Positions 41,227 through 51,132 of a stretch of DNA of 64,000 bases are shown in pieces (within the stretch, counting starts at the first letter, position 1; every line of letters begins with the position of its first letter). Source of the DNA: Vibrio sp. 05-20-BW147. GTDB lineage: Bacteria; Pseudomonadota; Gammaproteobacteria; Enterobacterales; Vibrionaceae. The position numbers and the translations under genes are program-made. Where the stretch lies: the NCBI RefSeq assembly GCF_013369385.1, contig NZ_SZTO01000004.1, positions 155,694 through 219,693 on the forward strand, written 5' to 3'. A model generated the notes under the pieces. It was not told where the DNA came from, did no database searches, and saw only the letters and a program-made list of their open reading frames with translations.

Positions 41227-42288
41227 TCAAACGATAGGTTTCTGCCCACGCTCGACAAGCTTTAGCAGCACGCGATCTGAAATTTTCGCTGCTGCACCCG
41301 CTAATTTATCTGTCAGTTTTTTCTTCTGAACGTAATGAATCGCCAACACGGTTTTCTCTTTACAAGCGGCTACGATCAGATCATCGGACGTGGACACATC
41401 ATCAATTAAACCCAATGTTTTTGCTTGTGTACCAAACCAGTGTTCACCTGTTGCGACTTTTTCAAGCTCTAATGCCGGACGATGCTCACGAATAAAATCT
41501 TTAAACAGATCATGCGTTTCTTCTAACTCTTGCTTAAATTTGTCACGTGCTTTGTCGGTATTTTCGCCAAACATGGTTAGCGTGCGTTTGTACTCACCGG
41601 CTGTCATCTGTTCAAACTCAATATCGTGCTTCTTTAACAACTTATTGAAGTTTGGTATCTGCGCAATAACACCGATTGAGCCAACAATGGCAAATGGGGC
41701 AGAAACAATTTTATCCGCGACACAAGCCATCATGTAACCACCACTGGCCGCTACTTTATCTACTGCAATCGTTAGTGGTAATCCTGCTGCTTTAATGCGA
41801 TCCAATTGTGATGAGGCAAGCCCATAACCGTGAACCATGCCACCACCCGACTCTAACCGTAGCAACACTTCATCACCTTCTCCTGCCACAGCAAGAATGG
41901 CGGTAATTTCTTCACGCAACGAGGTGACTTCTTTTGCATCAATGCTGCCATGGAAATCCAACACAAATAGGTGAGGCTCACGTTTATGCTCCAGCGTCCC
42001 TTCTTTCGCGGCTTTCTTCACCTCTTTTTCACGCTGTTTGTCTTTCTCTTTTTCTTCTTTTTTAACCGCTTTATCACGTGCTTTTAAGTAGGCGTCATCA
42101 TGTAGGTAATGCTCTAAATGTTCGATAGTCTGTTTATGTTGCTCAGAAAGATTGGTTATCTCCAGCTCCCCTTTCGTGGCAGACGATTTGCTACTCAAAG
42201 ATTTCGCAAGCACCAATAACACGACAATCGCCACAATAAAGGTCACCACCTTGGCTAAAAACAAGCCGTAATCCAATAAAAATTCCAA
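41227..42288 (-). CDS. sohB: Inner-membrane protease SohB (S49 family)
   Basis: 353 residues. One N-terminal transmembrane helix (about 10-28), a highly charged Lys/Glu linker (about 65-105) and an S49 / signal-peptide-peptidase-like domain. The catalytic dyad is probably Ser182 (AASGGYMMA) and Lys232 (AGEYKRTL). Suppressor of HtrA loss in E. coli; likely degrades signal peptides or membrane fragments. Divergent from the YciK-type gene, as in relatives. Confidence 0.95.
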   Translation of the reverse strand: MEFLLDYGLFLAKVVTFIVAIVVLLVLAKSLSSKSSATKGELEITNLSEQHKQTIEHLEHYLHDDAYLKARDKAVKKEEKEKDKQREKEVKKAAKEGTLEHKREPHLFVLDFHGSIDAKEVTSLREEITAILAVAGEGDEVLLRLESGGGMVHGYGLASSQLDRIKAAGLPLTIAVDKVAASGGYMMACVADKIVSAPFAIVGSIGVIAQIPNFNKLLKKHDIEFEQMTAGEYKRTLTMFGENTDKARDKFKQELEETHDLFKDFIREHRPALELEKVATGEHWFGTQAKTLGLIDDVSTSDDLIVAACKEKTVLAIHYVQKKKLTDKLAGAAAKISDRVLLKLVERGQKPIV

Positions 42289-42418
42289 TGTAATATCCCC
42301 TAAAGTGTGAATTGGTGTATTGTAGCCATCTTGTCACAATTACCAAGACTTTCCGTTGCATATCTGTTTGATTTTGCAACGCAGGATAGAACAAATAGAA
42401 ATATAAGGATTGAGCACA

Positions 42419-43162
42419 GTGGACTATTCAATCTCTGCAGATGCCCTGAACGATAAAGTTATTCTTGTGACTGGTGCTGGTGCTGGCATCGGTCGTCAAG
42501 CTGCATTGAGCTACGCAAAACATGGCGCAACCGTTATTTTGCTTGGCCGTAACGTGAAGAACCTCGAATCGGTTTACGATGAAATTGAAGCGGCAGGTTA
42601 CCCTCAAGCGGCGATCATCCCGCTCGACCTTAAGGGTGCCACAAAGCAAAACTATATTGACATGGCAGAAACGATTGAAGGTCAGTTTGGCCGTTTGGAT
42701 GGTCTGCTTCATAACGCTGGCGTTTTGAGTACACTTTGCCCATTTGAGCAAATCAACGAAGAAGATTTTGACGACATCATGCAGATTAATGTCAAAGCGG
42801 AAGTGCTGATGACTCAAGCTCTGTTGCCCGTGTTACGTAAAGCTGAGGCTGGCCGAATCATTTTTACCTCTTCAACCGTTGGTCACTCTGGTCGAGCTTT
42901 CTGGGGTCCGTATGCGATTTCTAAGTTCGCTGTTGAAGGTATGATGCAAGTGCTTGCCGATGAACTGAGCGATACGCCGATGCGTGTCAACGCAATTAAT
43001 CCCGGAGCCACACGCACACGTATGCGTGAAAAAGCCTATCCTGGTGAAGATGCCAACACGTTGAAAACGCCGCAAGATCTCATGCCGCTGTATCTACACT
43101 TAATGGATCCTGCGATGACAGAAATCAACGGACAATGTATCGACGCACAACCTAAGCGCTAG
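42419..43162 (+). CDS. yciK: YciK-family SDR oxidoreductase
   Basis: 247 residues. I place the start at GTG 42419, 9 nt after AAGGA; the in-frame TTG at 42410 abuts that site and cannot use it. TGAGAGIG cofactor motif at residues 18-25, LLGRN (NADP-type), the NAG motif HNAGVL, Ser in FTSSTVGHSG and YxxxK in YAISK. YciK proteins are usually next to sohB; their substrate is unknown. Closed by a terminator. Confidence 0.9.
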   Translation: MDYSISADALNDKVILVTGAGAGIGRQAALSYAKHGATVILLGRNVKNLESVYDEIEAAGYPQAAIIPLDLKGATKQNYIDMAETIEGQFGRLDGLLHNAGVLSTLCPFEQINEEDFDDIMQINVKAEVLMTQALLPVLRKAEAGRIIFTSSTVGHSGRAFWGPYAISKFAVEGMMQVLADELSDTPMRVNAINPGATRTRMREKAYPGEDANTLKTPQDLMPLYLHLMDPAMTEINGQCIDAQPKR

Positions 43163-43182
43163 AGATATACCTAGTGGCATAG

Positions 43183-43206
43183 AAGGCAGCAGTTGCTGCC
43201 TTTTTT
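43183..43206 (+). terminator. Terminator of yciK
   Basis: AAGGCAGC (43183-43190) and GCTGCCTT (43195-43202) around AGTT, followed by TTTT. Confidence 0.85.
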
Positions 43207-43250
43207 ATTTTCTCTCGACAAAGATCTTGCACCTTTCCATTAGTGAAATA

Positions 43251-43270
43251 TACTGTTCATATATACAGGT
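43251..43270 (+). promoter_or_regulatory. LexA (SOS) box of the imuA-imuB-dnaE2 operon
   Basis: CTGT-N8-ACAG at 43253-43268, with an AT-alternating core (TCATATAT) and the flanking TA before CTGT, fits the gamma-proteobacterial LexA consensus. It ends 10 nt before the imuA start, so LexA would block the promoter or start region. Confidence 0.9.
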
Positions 43271-43278
43271 ATTTTATT

Positions 43279-43962
43279 ATGCAGAACATCATTCAAGATC
43301 TTAAACGTCAGCAACTCATCTGGCATGCAAGCTCGGCACACTACCGAGAAGAGCAGCATTGCTACAGTTCAGGGTTAACCGATTTAGACACGTTATTAGA
43401 AGGCGGATTCCCTCGTCATGGTGTGGTGGAAATAGAATCCCTTTTAGGCATTGGTGAATTACGCTTACTCAGCCCTTTTCTAGCATCACAACAACACACC
43501 GTAGCTCTTATCCAGCCACCTGCGATGATCAATGCGGCATTTTGGCGCAATGTAGGGCTTTCTCTCGCCGATAGCTTAATTTTGTCACCTTCAACAAAAA
43601 AAGAAGCCCTTTGGTCAGCAGAGCAATGCTTAAAAAGCGGTGTTTGCCAAACCGCTCTGCTTTGGCAAGATGTGATTGAAATTCATCAAGTTAAACGCCT
43701 GCAAGTCGCTTGTGAACGAGGAGGCAGTTTGCTGTTTATGTTTAGAGAAAGCTCGCATGCTCGACTTTCTCTACCCATTTCACTTTCATTGCAACTCACC
43801 CCCTCCGAGCAAGGCATTTGTGTCAAAGTTCGAAAGCGTAAAGGTGGATGGCAGCGAGGCACCGTAGAAATTAACTATCAGCGGCTTTTTCCGCAATTAA
43901 CCTTAAGCAAAGCTACCGCAGAACCTCGAGTTATTCCCTTCCCAGTAGCATTACAAGGCTAA
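43279..43962 (+). CDS. imuA: Translesion-synthesis accessory protein ImuA
   Basis: 227 residues from ATG 43279 (MQNIIQDLKRQQLIW); the in-frame ATG at 43243 lies upstream of the LexA box and is rejected. RecA/SulA-like fold without a canonical Walker A: GLTDLDTLLEGGFPRHGVVEIES is the family's degenerate P-loop segment. Needed with ImuB and DnaE2 for SOS mutagenesis. First gene of the three-gene cassette. Confidence 0.92.
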   Translation: MQNIIQDLKRQQLIWHASSAHYREEQHCYSSGLTDLDTLLEGGFPRHGVVEIESLLGIGELRLLSPFLASQQHTVALIQPPAMINAAFWRNVGLSLADSLILSPSTKKEALWSAEQCLKSGVCQTALLWQDVIEIHQVKRLQVACERGGSLLFMFRESSHARLSLPISLSLQLTPSEQGICVKVRKRKGGWQRGTVEINYQRLFPQLTLSKATAEPRVIPFPVALQG

Positions 43963-43966
43963 GATC

Positions 43967-45364
43967 ATGACGTTATGGCTCTATTTGCATTTTCCTTCGA
44001 TTCAACTTGATTCGTTCATGGATGACGAGCAACCCATTGTTGTGCTTGATCCTCTGTCACATCAAGTAACCCAAGCGAATAGTCTGGCTTATGCTGCTGG
44101 GATAAAATTGCATATGGGCCTCGCCAATGCAGCGGCACTTTGCGCCGATTTGCACGTCGTGGCCCATGATTCGACATTAGAACAAAACAAATTAAAAGAA
44201 ATTGCTCAATGGCTCTACTTGATCACCGCCGATATTGTGTTAGATCCGCCAAGTGGACTACTGATAAGAGCCAGTCAAATGCTGCTGTTATACGATGGGC
44301 TTGACCATTATTGGCATGCTTTGGCCAAGCAACTCAATGTGAGACACCTGCGATACTATGCTGCGTGTGGTTATTCGCCGTTAGCGGCTAAAATGCTTGC
44401 TAAAGCAGGACTCACATTGATTACTGAAGACAAAAGCCGTATCTCAACCCTATTACAACAGCGTGCGTTAACTTGCAGTGAAATCAAACCGGCCACCATT
44501 GAAAAACTTCAGCGCTTGGGCATTCATACCCTAGGAGAGTTGCTCGTTCTACCTTTGCCAGAAGTGGCTCGCCGATTTGATATCGATCTGGTCAACTATA
44601 TGGGAAAAATCACAGGGCAGTTTAAACATCCAGTGGATTTTTATCACCCTCCTTCGCTGTTCAAACAAGAGTTCGAACTGTTGTATGAATTGGAGAATGT
44701 TCAATGGCTCGAAAAACCCCTGAGTAAGCTCTTTCAGCACTTAGAACACTATCTCACTATGCGCGATCGTGTCGCGTTTGAACTTGCTCTTACGTTGTAT
44801 CAACGTGATGATCGACAGGACACCATTGCCATCCATTCTGCACAAGGCGAGTATCGCTGGCAAAAGTGGCAAACCTTATCGGCTCTCACCTTGGAGTCCC
44901 TTGTGTTGCAATCGGCCGTGATTCGCCTTGGCCTTGCTGTTATTCGAGATGGTGAGCAGCAAAGTCAGCCCGATGATCTTTTTTCTCACCAAAGTGGCAA
45001 GCTAACTAGGCTTGAGCTTTGCTCCGTACTCCAAGCGAAACTCGGTAAGCAAGCCGTTTCAACGCTGGCTCTTAACCATGATCCCAGACCAGAAAAGGCC
45101 ACAAGCTATCAACCTGCCTTAAATGGGCAAATGACCACAGAGATCGACTACGATCGCTTACGACCAAGCCTATTATTACCCTCACCTGAGCCTTTGCAGC
45201 AGGATGTTTCGCTGATTCATGGCCCAGAGCGTATTGTCAGTGGTTGGTGGGATGGAGAAAGTGTTATGCGCGATTACTTTATTGCCAGAACTCAACAAGG
45301 CCAATGGCTCTGGGTATTTCGAGATCAAAGCAAACATTGGTTTTTACACGGTCTATTTAGTTGA
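43967..45364 (+). CDS. imuB: Y-family polymerase-like protein ImuB
   Basis: 465 residues, 4 nt after imuA. Resembles the Y-family palm and fingers (MTLWLYLHFPSIQLDSF; QANSLAYAAGIKLHMGL; ATIEKLQRLGIHTLGELLVLP for the HhH part), but the catalytic acidic residues of active Y-family polymerases are not evident, as expected for ImuB. It is thought to be the scaffold that links DnaE2 to the beta clamp. The C-terminal region (IVSGWWDGESVMRDYFIA) is the typical ImuB tail. Confidence 0.93.
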   Translation: MTLWLYLHFPSIQLDSFMDDEQPIVVLDPLSHQVTQANSLAYAAGIKLHMGLANAAALCADLHVVAHDSTLEQNKLKEIAQWLYLITADIVLDPPSGLLIRASQMLLLYDGLDHYWHALAKQLNVRHLRYYAACGYSPLAAKMLAKAGLTLITEDKSRISTLLQQRALTCSEIKPATIEKLQRLGIHTLGELLVLPLPEVARRFDIDLVNYMGKITGQFKHPVDFYHPPSLFKQEFELLYELENVQWLEKPLSKLFQHLEHYLTMRDRVAFELALTLYQRDDRQDTIAIHSAQGEYRWQKWQTLSALTLESLVLQSAVIRLGLAVIRDGEQQSQPDDLFSHQSGKLTRLELCSVLQAKLGKQAVSTLALNHDPRPEKATSYQPALNGQMTTEIDYDRLRPSLLLPSPEPLQQDVSLIHGPERIVSGWWDGESVMRDYFIARTQQGQWLWVFRDQSKHWFLHGLFS

Positions 45365-45370
45365 GTTGTG

Positions 45371-48300
45371 ATGTATTACGCTGAATTATTTTGCCAAAGC
45401 AATTTTTCTTTTCTAACTGGAGCCTCACACCCAGAAGAGTTGGTGCTGCAAGCCCACTTTCTGGGCTACCATGCCATTGCCATTACCGACGAGTGCTCTT
45501 TAGCTGGGATCGTTCGGGCACACAGTGCCATCAAACAGCACAAACTCAATATTAAGCAAGTTGTCGGCAGCCTTTTCCATCTCAACGACGAATGTCGCTT
45601 TGTGTTACTCTGCCCCAATCGCCAAGCTTATGCCGAACTGTGCCGCGTCATCACCAACGCGCGTCGGCGTTGTGAAAAGGGCCAATACCAACTGTCCGAA
45701 TGGGACATCCTTTCACTAAAGCATTGCTTTGTGCTGTGGCTACCTCTGGGCAAAGCGTGTGATTATCAGTGGGGGAAATGGCTCCAGCGCTACCACGCAT
45801 CGCGGCTTTGGTTAGGGCTACAGCGTCACTTACGCCATGACGATGCCATTTATCAACATCATTGCCAGCAACTAGCCACACAGCTTGATCTCCCTATCAC
45901 CGCTTGTGGCGGAGTTTTGATGCACCGACCTGAACGTTTACCTTTACAACACACTGTAACGGCGATTCGCCACGGTTGTACTGTTGAACAACTAGGGCCA
46001 CATCGGCTGGTCAATGCTGAACAGTCACTGCGCTCCGAGAGTAAGCTACGCAAACTTTTCAAAGCCCAATGGCTTGCAGAGAGTCTCACCATTGCTCAGC
46101 AATGCACATTTGAGTTGGCCTCATTGCAATACGAATACCCCAGTGAACTGATCCCAAATGGCTTCACGCCAGATTCCTATTTGCAGCACCTCGTTGAACA
46201 AGGAAAAAAGAAGCGGTTTCCTGAAGGCGTTCCTGAAGCGATTGAGCAGACTATCCAAAAAGAGCTGCGCTTGATTAAGGAGCAAGGCTACCCTTTCTTC
46301 TTTCTTACCATTCACGACATTGTGATGTTTGCCAAAAGCCGAGGCATTCTTTATCAAGGTCGGGGATCGGCCGCCAACTCGGTCGTTTGCTACTGCTTGC
46401 AAATCACCTCTGTCGATCCACGGCAAATTGCGGTTCTCTTTGAGCGTTTTATAAGCAAAGAACGCGATGAGCCACCCGATATTGACGTGGATTTTGAGCA
46501 CGAACGACGTGAAGAAGTCATTCAATATATTTATCAGAAATACGGTCGTCAACGAGCTGCTCTTGCTGCAACCGTGATCTCTTACCGTTTTAAAAGTGCG
46601 GTACGACAAGTCGGTAAAGCGTTAGGGCTGGAAGAAACACAACTCGATTTTTTCCTCAAAAACATTAACCGTCGAGATAGAGAGTTAGACTGGCAAGGAC
46701 AAATCGTCGAACTGGGGCTGAAAGCCGATTCACTCAAAGGCCAACAGTTTATCGAATTGGTCAATGAAATTATCGGATTCCCACGTCACTTGTCACAACA
46801 CGTTGGCGGCTTTGTCATCTCTTCTGGCCCGTTATACGAACTGGTGCCGGTAGAAAATGCGGCCATGGCGGAACGTACGATCATTCAGTGGGATAAGGAT
46901 GATTTGGAAAGCTTAAAATTGCTGAAAGTCGATGTCCTTTCATTAGGAATGCTCACCGCCATTCGCAAATGTTTTACCTCCATTTGGAAACATCACAAGC
47001 GTTCTCTTACTATCGCAGACATCACGCGTCAACAAGATGACGAGCAGGTTTATCGCATGATCCAAAAAGCCGATACCATTGGCGTCTTCCAGATCGAATC
47101 TCGCGCACAAATGAGCATGCTGCCACGATTAAAACCCGCTTGTTATTACGATTTGGTGATACAAATCGCCATCGTTCGCCCAGGGCCGATTCAAGGTGAC
47201 ATGGTGCATCCATTCTTAAAGCGTCGAGATGGTGAAGAGGCGATCTCTTACCCCTCAGAAGAGGTGAGAGAAGTTCTAGCAAGAACGCTCGGAGTGCCGA
47301 TTTTCCAAGAGCAAGTGATCAAACTGGCGATGGTTGCGGCAGGGTTTAGTGGCGGAGAAGCGGATCAACTGCGACGCGCAATGGCGGCATGGAAAAAAAA
47401 CGGGCACGTCTTCAAGTTCAAAACAAAGTTAATCAATGGCATGTTGGAAAGAGGCTATGAGTTAGACTTTGCAGAGCGCATCTTTGAACAAGTTTGTGGC
47501 TTTGGCGAGTATGGTTTTCCAGAAAGCCACTCTGCTTCTTTCGCAGTTTTAGCCTATTGTTCTGCTTGGCTGAAACATTATTACCCCGCCGAGTTTTATA
47601 CCGCACTACTCAATAGTCAACCGATGGGGTTCTACAGTCCCTCACAACTCGTGCAAGACGCCAAGCGACACGGTATCCACATTCTACCGATTTGCGTTAA
47701 TCAATCGCAGGCAGAACACCAGTTGACTCCCCTTCCCTCAGGGCAACTCGCCATTCGCTTGGGGTTAAATCTCATCAAAGGTTTAAGCCAAGAAGGTATA
47801 CAACGTTTGCTGCAGCACCGCCCCTCAAATGGTTTTCATAGCATCAGCGAAGTCAAACAGATCGTGAATCAAGCCAAAGATATTCAGCACCTTGCTTCTG
47901 CTAATGCATTCCACCAAATGGCCAACAACCGTTATCATGCTCGCTGGCAAGTCATGGACAATCTTGATGCGTTACCCCTGTTCCACCAGCAAACTTCTTC
48001 ATCTTCTGCACCTTTAGCTGCGCCCAATCCTTATCAAGATCTCTTAGAGGACTTTTCTTCTACGGGCCTCTCTTTGGGGCTGCATCCTATTACGATGCTC
48101 GAACAAGCGGGTGTCTTAACGCGCTTTAGCCGAGCCAATCAACTGCCGACCTTGCCACATCGTTCTTTAGTCACTGTGGTGGGTTTAGTGACGGGAAAGC
48201 AGTCACCGGGTACCGCGGCTGGGGTTACATTTTTTACTCTTGAAGATGATACAGGCAACACCAATGTGGTCGTTTGGCAGGCAACCGCAAGAGCACAAAA

Positions 48301-48445
48301 ACAAGCCTACCTCACCGCAAAATTGTTAATGGTCAAAGGCATTTTGGAGCGTGAAGGAGAAGTAACGCATGTCATTGCCGGTCGGCTTATTGACCTGACA
48401 GAACATTTAGCAGAGCTCAAAACAAAATCACGTGATTTTCATTAA
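45371..48445 (+). CDS. dnaE2: Error-prone DNA polymerase DnaE2 (ImuC)
   Basis: 1024 residues from ATG 45371 (a GTG precedes it in frame at 45368). C-family polymerase: PHP domain at the N-terminus (YAELFCQSNFSFLTGASHPEE split as FCQSNFSFLTGASHPEE), catalytic PDIDVDFEH with the two palm aspartates and a third in LLKVDVLSLGMLTA, fingers GFPESHSASFAVLAY, and a C-terminal OB fold (VVGLVTGKQSPGTAAGVTFF, then TLEDDTGNTNVVVW). Performs SOS lesion bypass with ImuA and ImuB. No umuDC in the window. Confidence 0.96.
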   Translation: MYYAELFCQSNFSFLTGASHPEELVLQAHFLGYHAIAITDECSLAGIVRAHSAIKQHKLNIKQVVGSLFHLNDECRFVLLCPNRQAYAELCRVITNARRRCEKGQYQLSEWDILSLKHCFVLWLPLGKACDYQWGKWLQRYHASRLWLGLQRHLRHDDAIYQHHCQQLATQLDLPITACGGVLMHRPERLPLQHTVTAIRHGCTVEQLGPHRLVNAEQSLRSESKLRKLFKAQWLAESLTIAQQCTFELASLQYEYPSELIPNGFTPDSYLQHLVEQGKKKRFPEGVPEAIEQTIQKELRLIKEQGYPFFFLTIHDIVMFAKSRGILYQGRGSAANSVVCYCLQITSVDPRQIAVLFERFISKERDEPPDIDVDFEHERREEVIQYIYQKYGRQRAALAATVISYRFKSAVRQVGKALGLEETQLDFFLKNINRRDRELDWQGQIVELGLKADSLKGQQFIELVNEIIGFPRHLSQHVGGFVISSGPLYELVPVENAAMAERTIIQWDKDDLESLKLLKVDVLSLGMLTAIRKCFTSIWKHHKRSLTIADITRQQDDEQVYRMIQKADTIGVFQIESRAQMSMLPRLKPACYYDLVIQIAIVRPGPIQGDMVHPFLKRRDGEEAISYPSEEVREVLARTLGVPIFQEQVIKLAMVAAGFSGGEADQLRRAMAAWKKNGHVFKFKTKLINGMLERGYELDFAERIFEQVCGFGEYGFPESHSASFAVLAYCSAWLKHYYPAEFYTALLNSQPMGFYSPSQLVQDAKRHGIHILPICVNQSQAEHQLTPLPSGQLAIRLGLNLIKGLSQEGIQRLLQHRPSNGFHSISEVKQIVNQAKDIQHLASANAFHQMANNRYHARWQVMDNLDALPLFHQQTSSSSAPLAAPNPYQDLLEDFSSTGLSLGLHPITMLEQAGVLTRFSRANQLPTLPHRSLVTVVGLVTGKQSPGTAAGVTFFTLEDDTGNTNVVVWQATARAQKQAYLTAKLLMVKGILEREGEVTHVIAGRLIDLTEHLAELKTKSRDFH

Positions 48446-48478
48446 ATCAGACCGCTCGAAATAGAATCACACACAAAA

Positions 48479-48502
48479 AAAGGAGTGATAACTCACTCCT
48501 TT
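48479..48502. terminator. Bidirectional terminator between dnaE2 and cheV
   Basis: AAAGGAGTGA (48479-48488) and TCACTCCTTT (48493-48502) around TAAC, between convergent genes; A-run on the left, T-rich right. Confidence 0.85.
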
Positions 48503-48523
48503 CATTCTAAAACTCTCTCAAGA

Positions 48524-49465
48524 TTAAATAATCTCTCTTAGTCTGTCCTGCGTCACTTGAACCAGCAAATCGGGTTGGAATTTTGAAATGAAACGGTCAC
48601 AGCCCACTTTTTGCACCATGGCTTCATTAAAACTGCCGCTGAGCGACGTATTGAGTGTGATAAAGAGTTTAGACATGCGTGGATCATTTCTTATTTCATG
48701 CGTCAACTTATAGCCATCCATTTCTGGCATTTCCGCATCTGTAATCATCAACAAGAGCTCTTTATTGAGATCCTTACCTTCATCACACCAAGATTTAAGA
48801 AGATTCAACGCTTCCAAACCATCGCGACATTCAATGATATGCAAGCCCAGTTGCGATAATGTATCGCGGATTTGGTTGCGAGCAGTTGAAGAATCATCCA
48901 CCACCAACACTTTGCGCCCCACCATCTCATCCGAGAGTTTCGTGTCTAAAATACCGTCAGAAATCGTCACATCATAGTTGATGATTTCAGCCAGTACTTT
49001 TTCTACATCGATGATCTCAACGATCTTCGTTTCTTTGCCCTCTTTCACGTGGGTAATCGCGGTTAAATAATTACTGCGACCTGAGGTTTTCGGTGGCGGC
49101 TGAATTTCCGTCCAAGCGGTATTGATAATATTGCGCACTTGGCCAACCAAAAAGCCCTGAATCGTGCGGTTATACTCGGTGATAATCAGGTTCTCTTCTT
49201 GGTTTTCTAGACGAGAAGCTGGAAAGCCTATCGAACGACGTAAATCAATCACCGGCACTGGCTCACCACGTAAGGAAGCCACGCCTCGGATGTTTGCATG
49301 TGCGCCTGGTAACTTTGTCAGAGGCGGCACTTTGAGTACCTCTCTCACTTTGAACACATTGATCGCAAATAACTGACGGCTATTTAAACTAAACAGCAAA
49401 AGTTCCAGACGGTTTTCACCAACCAAATTGGTTCGCTGGTCTACAGTATTTAAAACTCCAGACAT
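48524..49465 (-). CDS. cheV: Chemotaxis protein CheV (CheW-REC)
   Basis: 313 residues. N-terminal CheW domain (about 15-165; FSLNSRQLFAINVFKVREVL, PLTKLPGAHANIRGVASLRG) and C-terminal receiver (about 180-313) with the acidic pair LVVDDSSTARNQ, phosphoacceptor Asp in MITDAEMPEMDG and Lys in ISKFQPD. Couples chemoreceptors to CheA and is tuned by phosphorylation. Vibrio carries several CheV paralogues; which one this is cannot be told. An MCP with which it might work lies at 60.7 kb. Confidence 0.94.
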   Translation of the reverse strand: MSGVLNTVDQRTNLVGENRLELLLFSLNSRQLFAINVFKVREVLKVPPLTKLPGAHANIRGVASLRGEPVPVIDLRRSIGFPASRLENQEENLIITEYNRTIQGFLVGQVRNIINTAWTEIQPPPKTSGRSNYLTAITHVKEGKETKIVEIIDVEKVLAEIINYDVTISDGILDTKLSDEMVGRKVLVVDDSSTARNQIRDTLSQLGLHIIECRDGLEALNLLKSWCDEGKDLNKELLLMITDAEMPEMDGYKLTHEIRNDPRMSKLFITLNTSLSGSFNEAMVQKVGCDRFISKFQPDLLVQVTQDRLREII

Positions 49466-49609
49466 ACAACATCCTAATGGGTTAAAGCTCTATTAAAAAT
49501 AGCCTAAAAAACATAACTGGGGGCAAAACTACATGAATGAAAAACAGAGATCAATTGATGGACATGAATTGAGATAGACAGGTCACTGATTTCAATGCGC
49601 TAAAATCAA

Positions 49610-49634
49610 AAAACCTGGCACATCGCCAGGTTTT
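49610..49634 (-). terminator. Terminator of mlc
   Basis: AAAACCTGGC (49610-49619) with GCCAGGTTTT (49625-49634), 5-nt loop, 13 nt after the mlc stop and followed on the minus strand by a T-run. Confidence 0.88.
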
Positions 49635-49647
49635 CATTCTGTTGTGA

Positions 49648-50865
49648 TTAACCTTCCACCACTTTCATCAACAGTAAGCCGTCATAGAGGGCTTGCTTAA
49701 TCAGCGCCGCACCTGGCATGGTGGCCTGTTTATAGAAGCGAGACTCCACGACTTCCAAATCTTGATGGTAAACCGGTAAGCTCTGCTCTTGGATGCACTG
49801 ACGAATAGCTGGGTATAATACCTCTTTCGCTTGGTTAATCACGCCACCGATCAACACCTTCTCAGGGTTAAACAGGTTGATCACAATCGCAATGGCAGAA
49901 CCGAGATAACGACCGAGTTTTTCAATCACATCCACCGCTAAAGGATCGCCATTCGCCGCGGCTTCACAAATGCTTTCGATGGTCACGTCTTCAAGTTCTG
50001 CGAGAATTGACGCTTCGCCAGCTTCGATGCGCTCCATCACCTCTTCACGGATCGCCTTTGAGCTCGCCACCGTTTCTAAACAACCGAGGTTTCCGCAATG
50101 GCATCGCTTACCTTGAGGATCGATTTGAATGTGCCCCAACTCGCCGATGTTGCCATGGCGACCTTGTAGCACTCGCCCATCAAGAATAATGCCAGCCCCC
50201 AAACCGTGGTGGATAGAAATCAGCACCGAGTTTTCATTTTCTTGAGAGTGACCAAACAACTTTTCCGCCAGCGCCCACGCGCGCGTGTCGTTGGCAACGA
50301 AAACAGGCAAACCAGTCGCTTTGTAAATCTCAGGGCCGAGCGCCAAATTCTCCACATTATAGTGCGGCATTTGCAATACAATCCCCTGCTCCGAATTCAC
50401 CAACCCAGGTAAAGTGATGGCGATACTGGTAACACGGTCGAGCTGATCTGAATAAGTTTGAAAAAATTCTTCAATTTCGTGGAGCAGGCGAGCCAAAACA
50501 TCGTCTTGATCTCGTTCATGGATATCGATCTTGGTGTCAATCAAAACCTCACCACCCAGTTCGTGGAGTGCGATGGTGAGATAACCGCGACCAAGACGCA
50601 TCGAAAGAAATTGCCAACCGGCATTATTCACCTGCAAGCCAACCGCAGGTCTGCCCCGACTGATCGCTTCTTGGACCGTAGTCTCATGAATCAAATGTGC
50701 CTCAATGAGCTCACGAGTAATTTTGGTAATACTCGCCGGTGCCAATTCACTTTCTTTGGACAAATCGATTCGAGAGATAGGACCTTTAAGGTCAATAAGT
50801 TTATATACACGACCAGCATTGACCTGTTTGATATGATCAATATGGCCCGGTTGAGCCATGTACAT
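49648..50865 (-). CDS. mlc: ROK-family sugar regulator Mlc (DgsA)
   Basis: 405 residues from ATG 50865, with GGAG 6 nt upstream; this gives MYMAQPGHIDHIKQVNAG, the Mlc N-terminus. Winged HTH in residues 15-75 (GPISRIDLSKESELAPASITK), then the ROK kinase-like domain with the zinc site GKRCHCGNLGCLE. Mlc represses PTS and glucose-linked genes and is sequestered by unphosphorylated PtsG (EIICB-Glc). Divergent from pykA, so it may control this glycolytic gene, though no inverted repeat was pinned down in the 267-nt gap. Confidence 0.94.
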   Translation of the reverse strand: MYMAQPGHIDHIKQVNAGRVYKLIDLKGPISRIDLSKESELAPASITKITRELIEAHLIHETTVQEAISRGRPAVGLQVNNAGWQFLSMRLGRGYLTIALHELGGEVLIDTKIDIHERDQDDVLARLLHEIEEFFQTYSDQLDRVTSIAITLPGLVNSEQGIVLQMPHYNVENLALGPEIYKATGLPVFVANDTRAWALAEKLFGHSQENENSVLISIHHGLGAGIILDGRVLQGRHGNIGELGHIQIDPQGKRCHCGNLGCLETVASSKAIREEVMERIEAGEASILAELEDVTIESICEAAANGDPLAVDVIEKLGRYLGSAIAIVINLFNPEKVLIGGVINQAKEVLYPAIRQCIQEQSLPVYHQDLEVVESRFYKQATMPGAALIKQALYDGLLLMKVVEG

Positions 50866-51132
50866 CTTGCACTCCAACATTTTATAACCAGATAATTTTT
50901 TTACTTTGCGAAGTAATTGTGAAGTGAATTGATAAATCCCCGTGACCCGAATCACGTATAAACATGAATGTTTGTGTATCGAATCAAATATCCGTCATTT
51001 AATCCGTTATGAATCCCGCCCGCAGAAACTTAATTTTTTAGAAAAAATTTCTATTTTTTGTGGAAAGTCAACAGCAAAGCAACCACGCTTTTCTGTATAA
51101 CAATTCATAACCCGTTTATTGCAGGAGAAGCG

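Noticed and set aside
46121..46609. 162-codon frame on the minus strand within dnaE2
   Set aside because: Shadow of the dnaE2 catalytic region (PDIDVDFEH); composition is that of an antisense frame.
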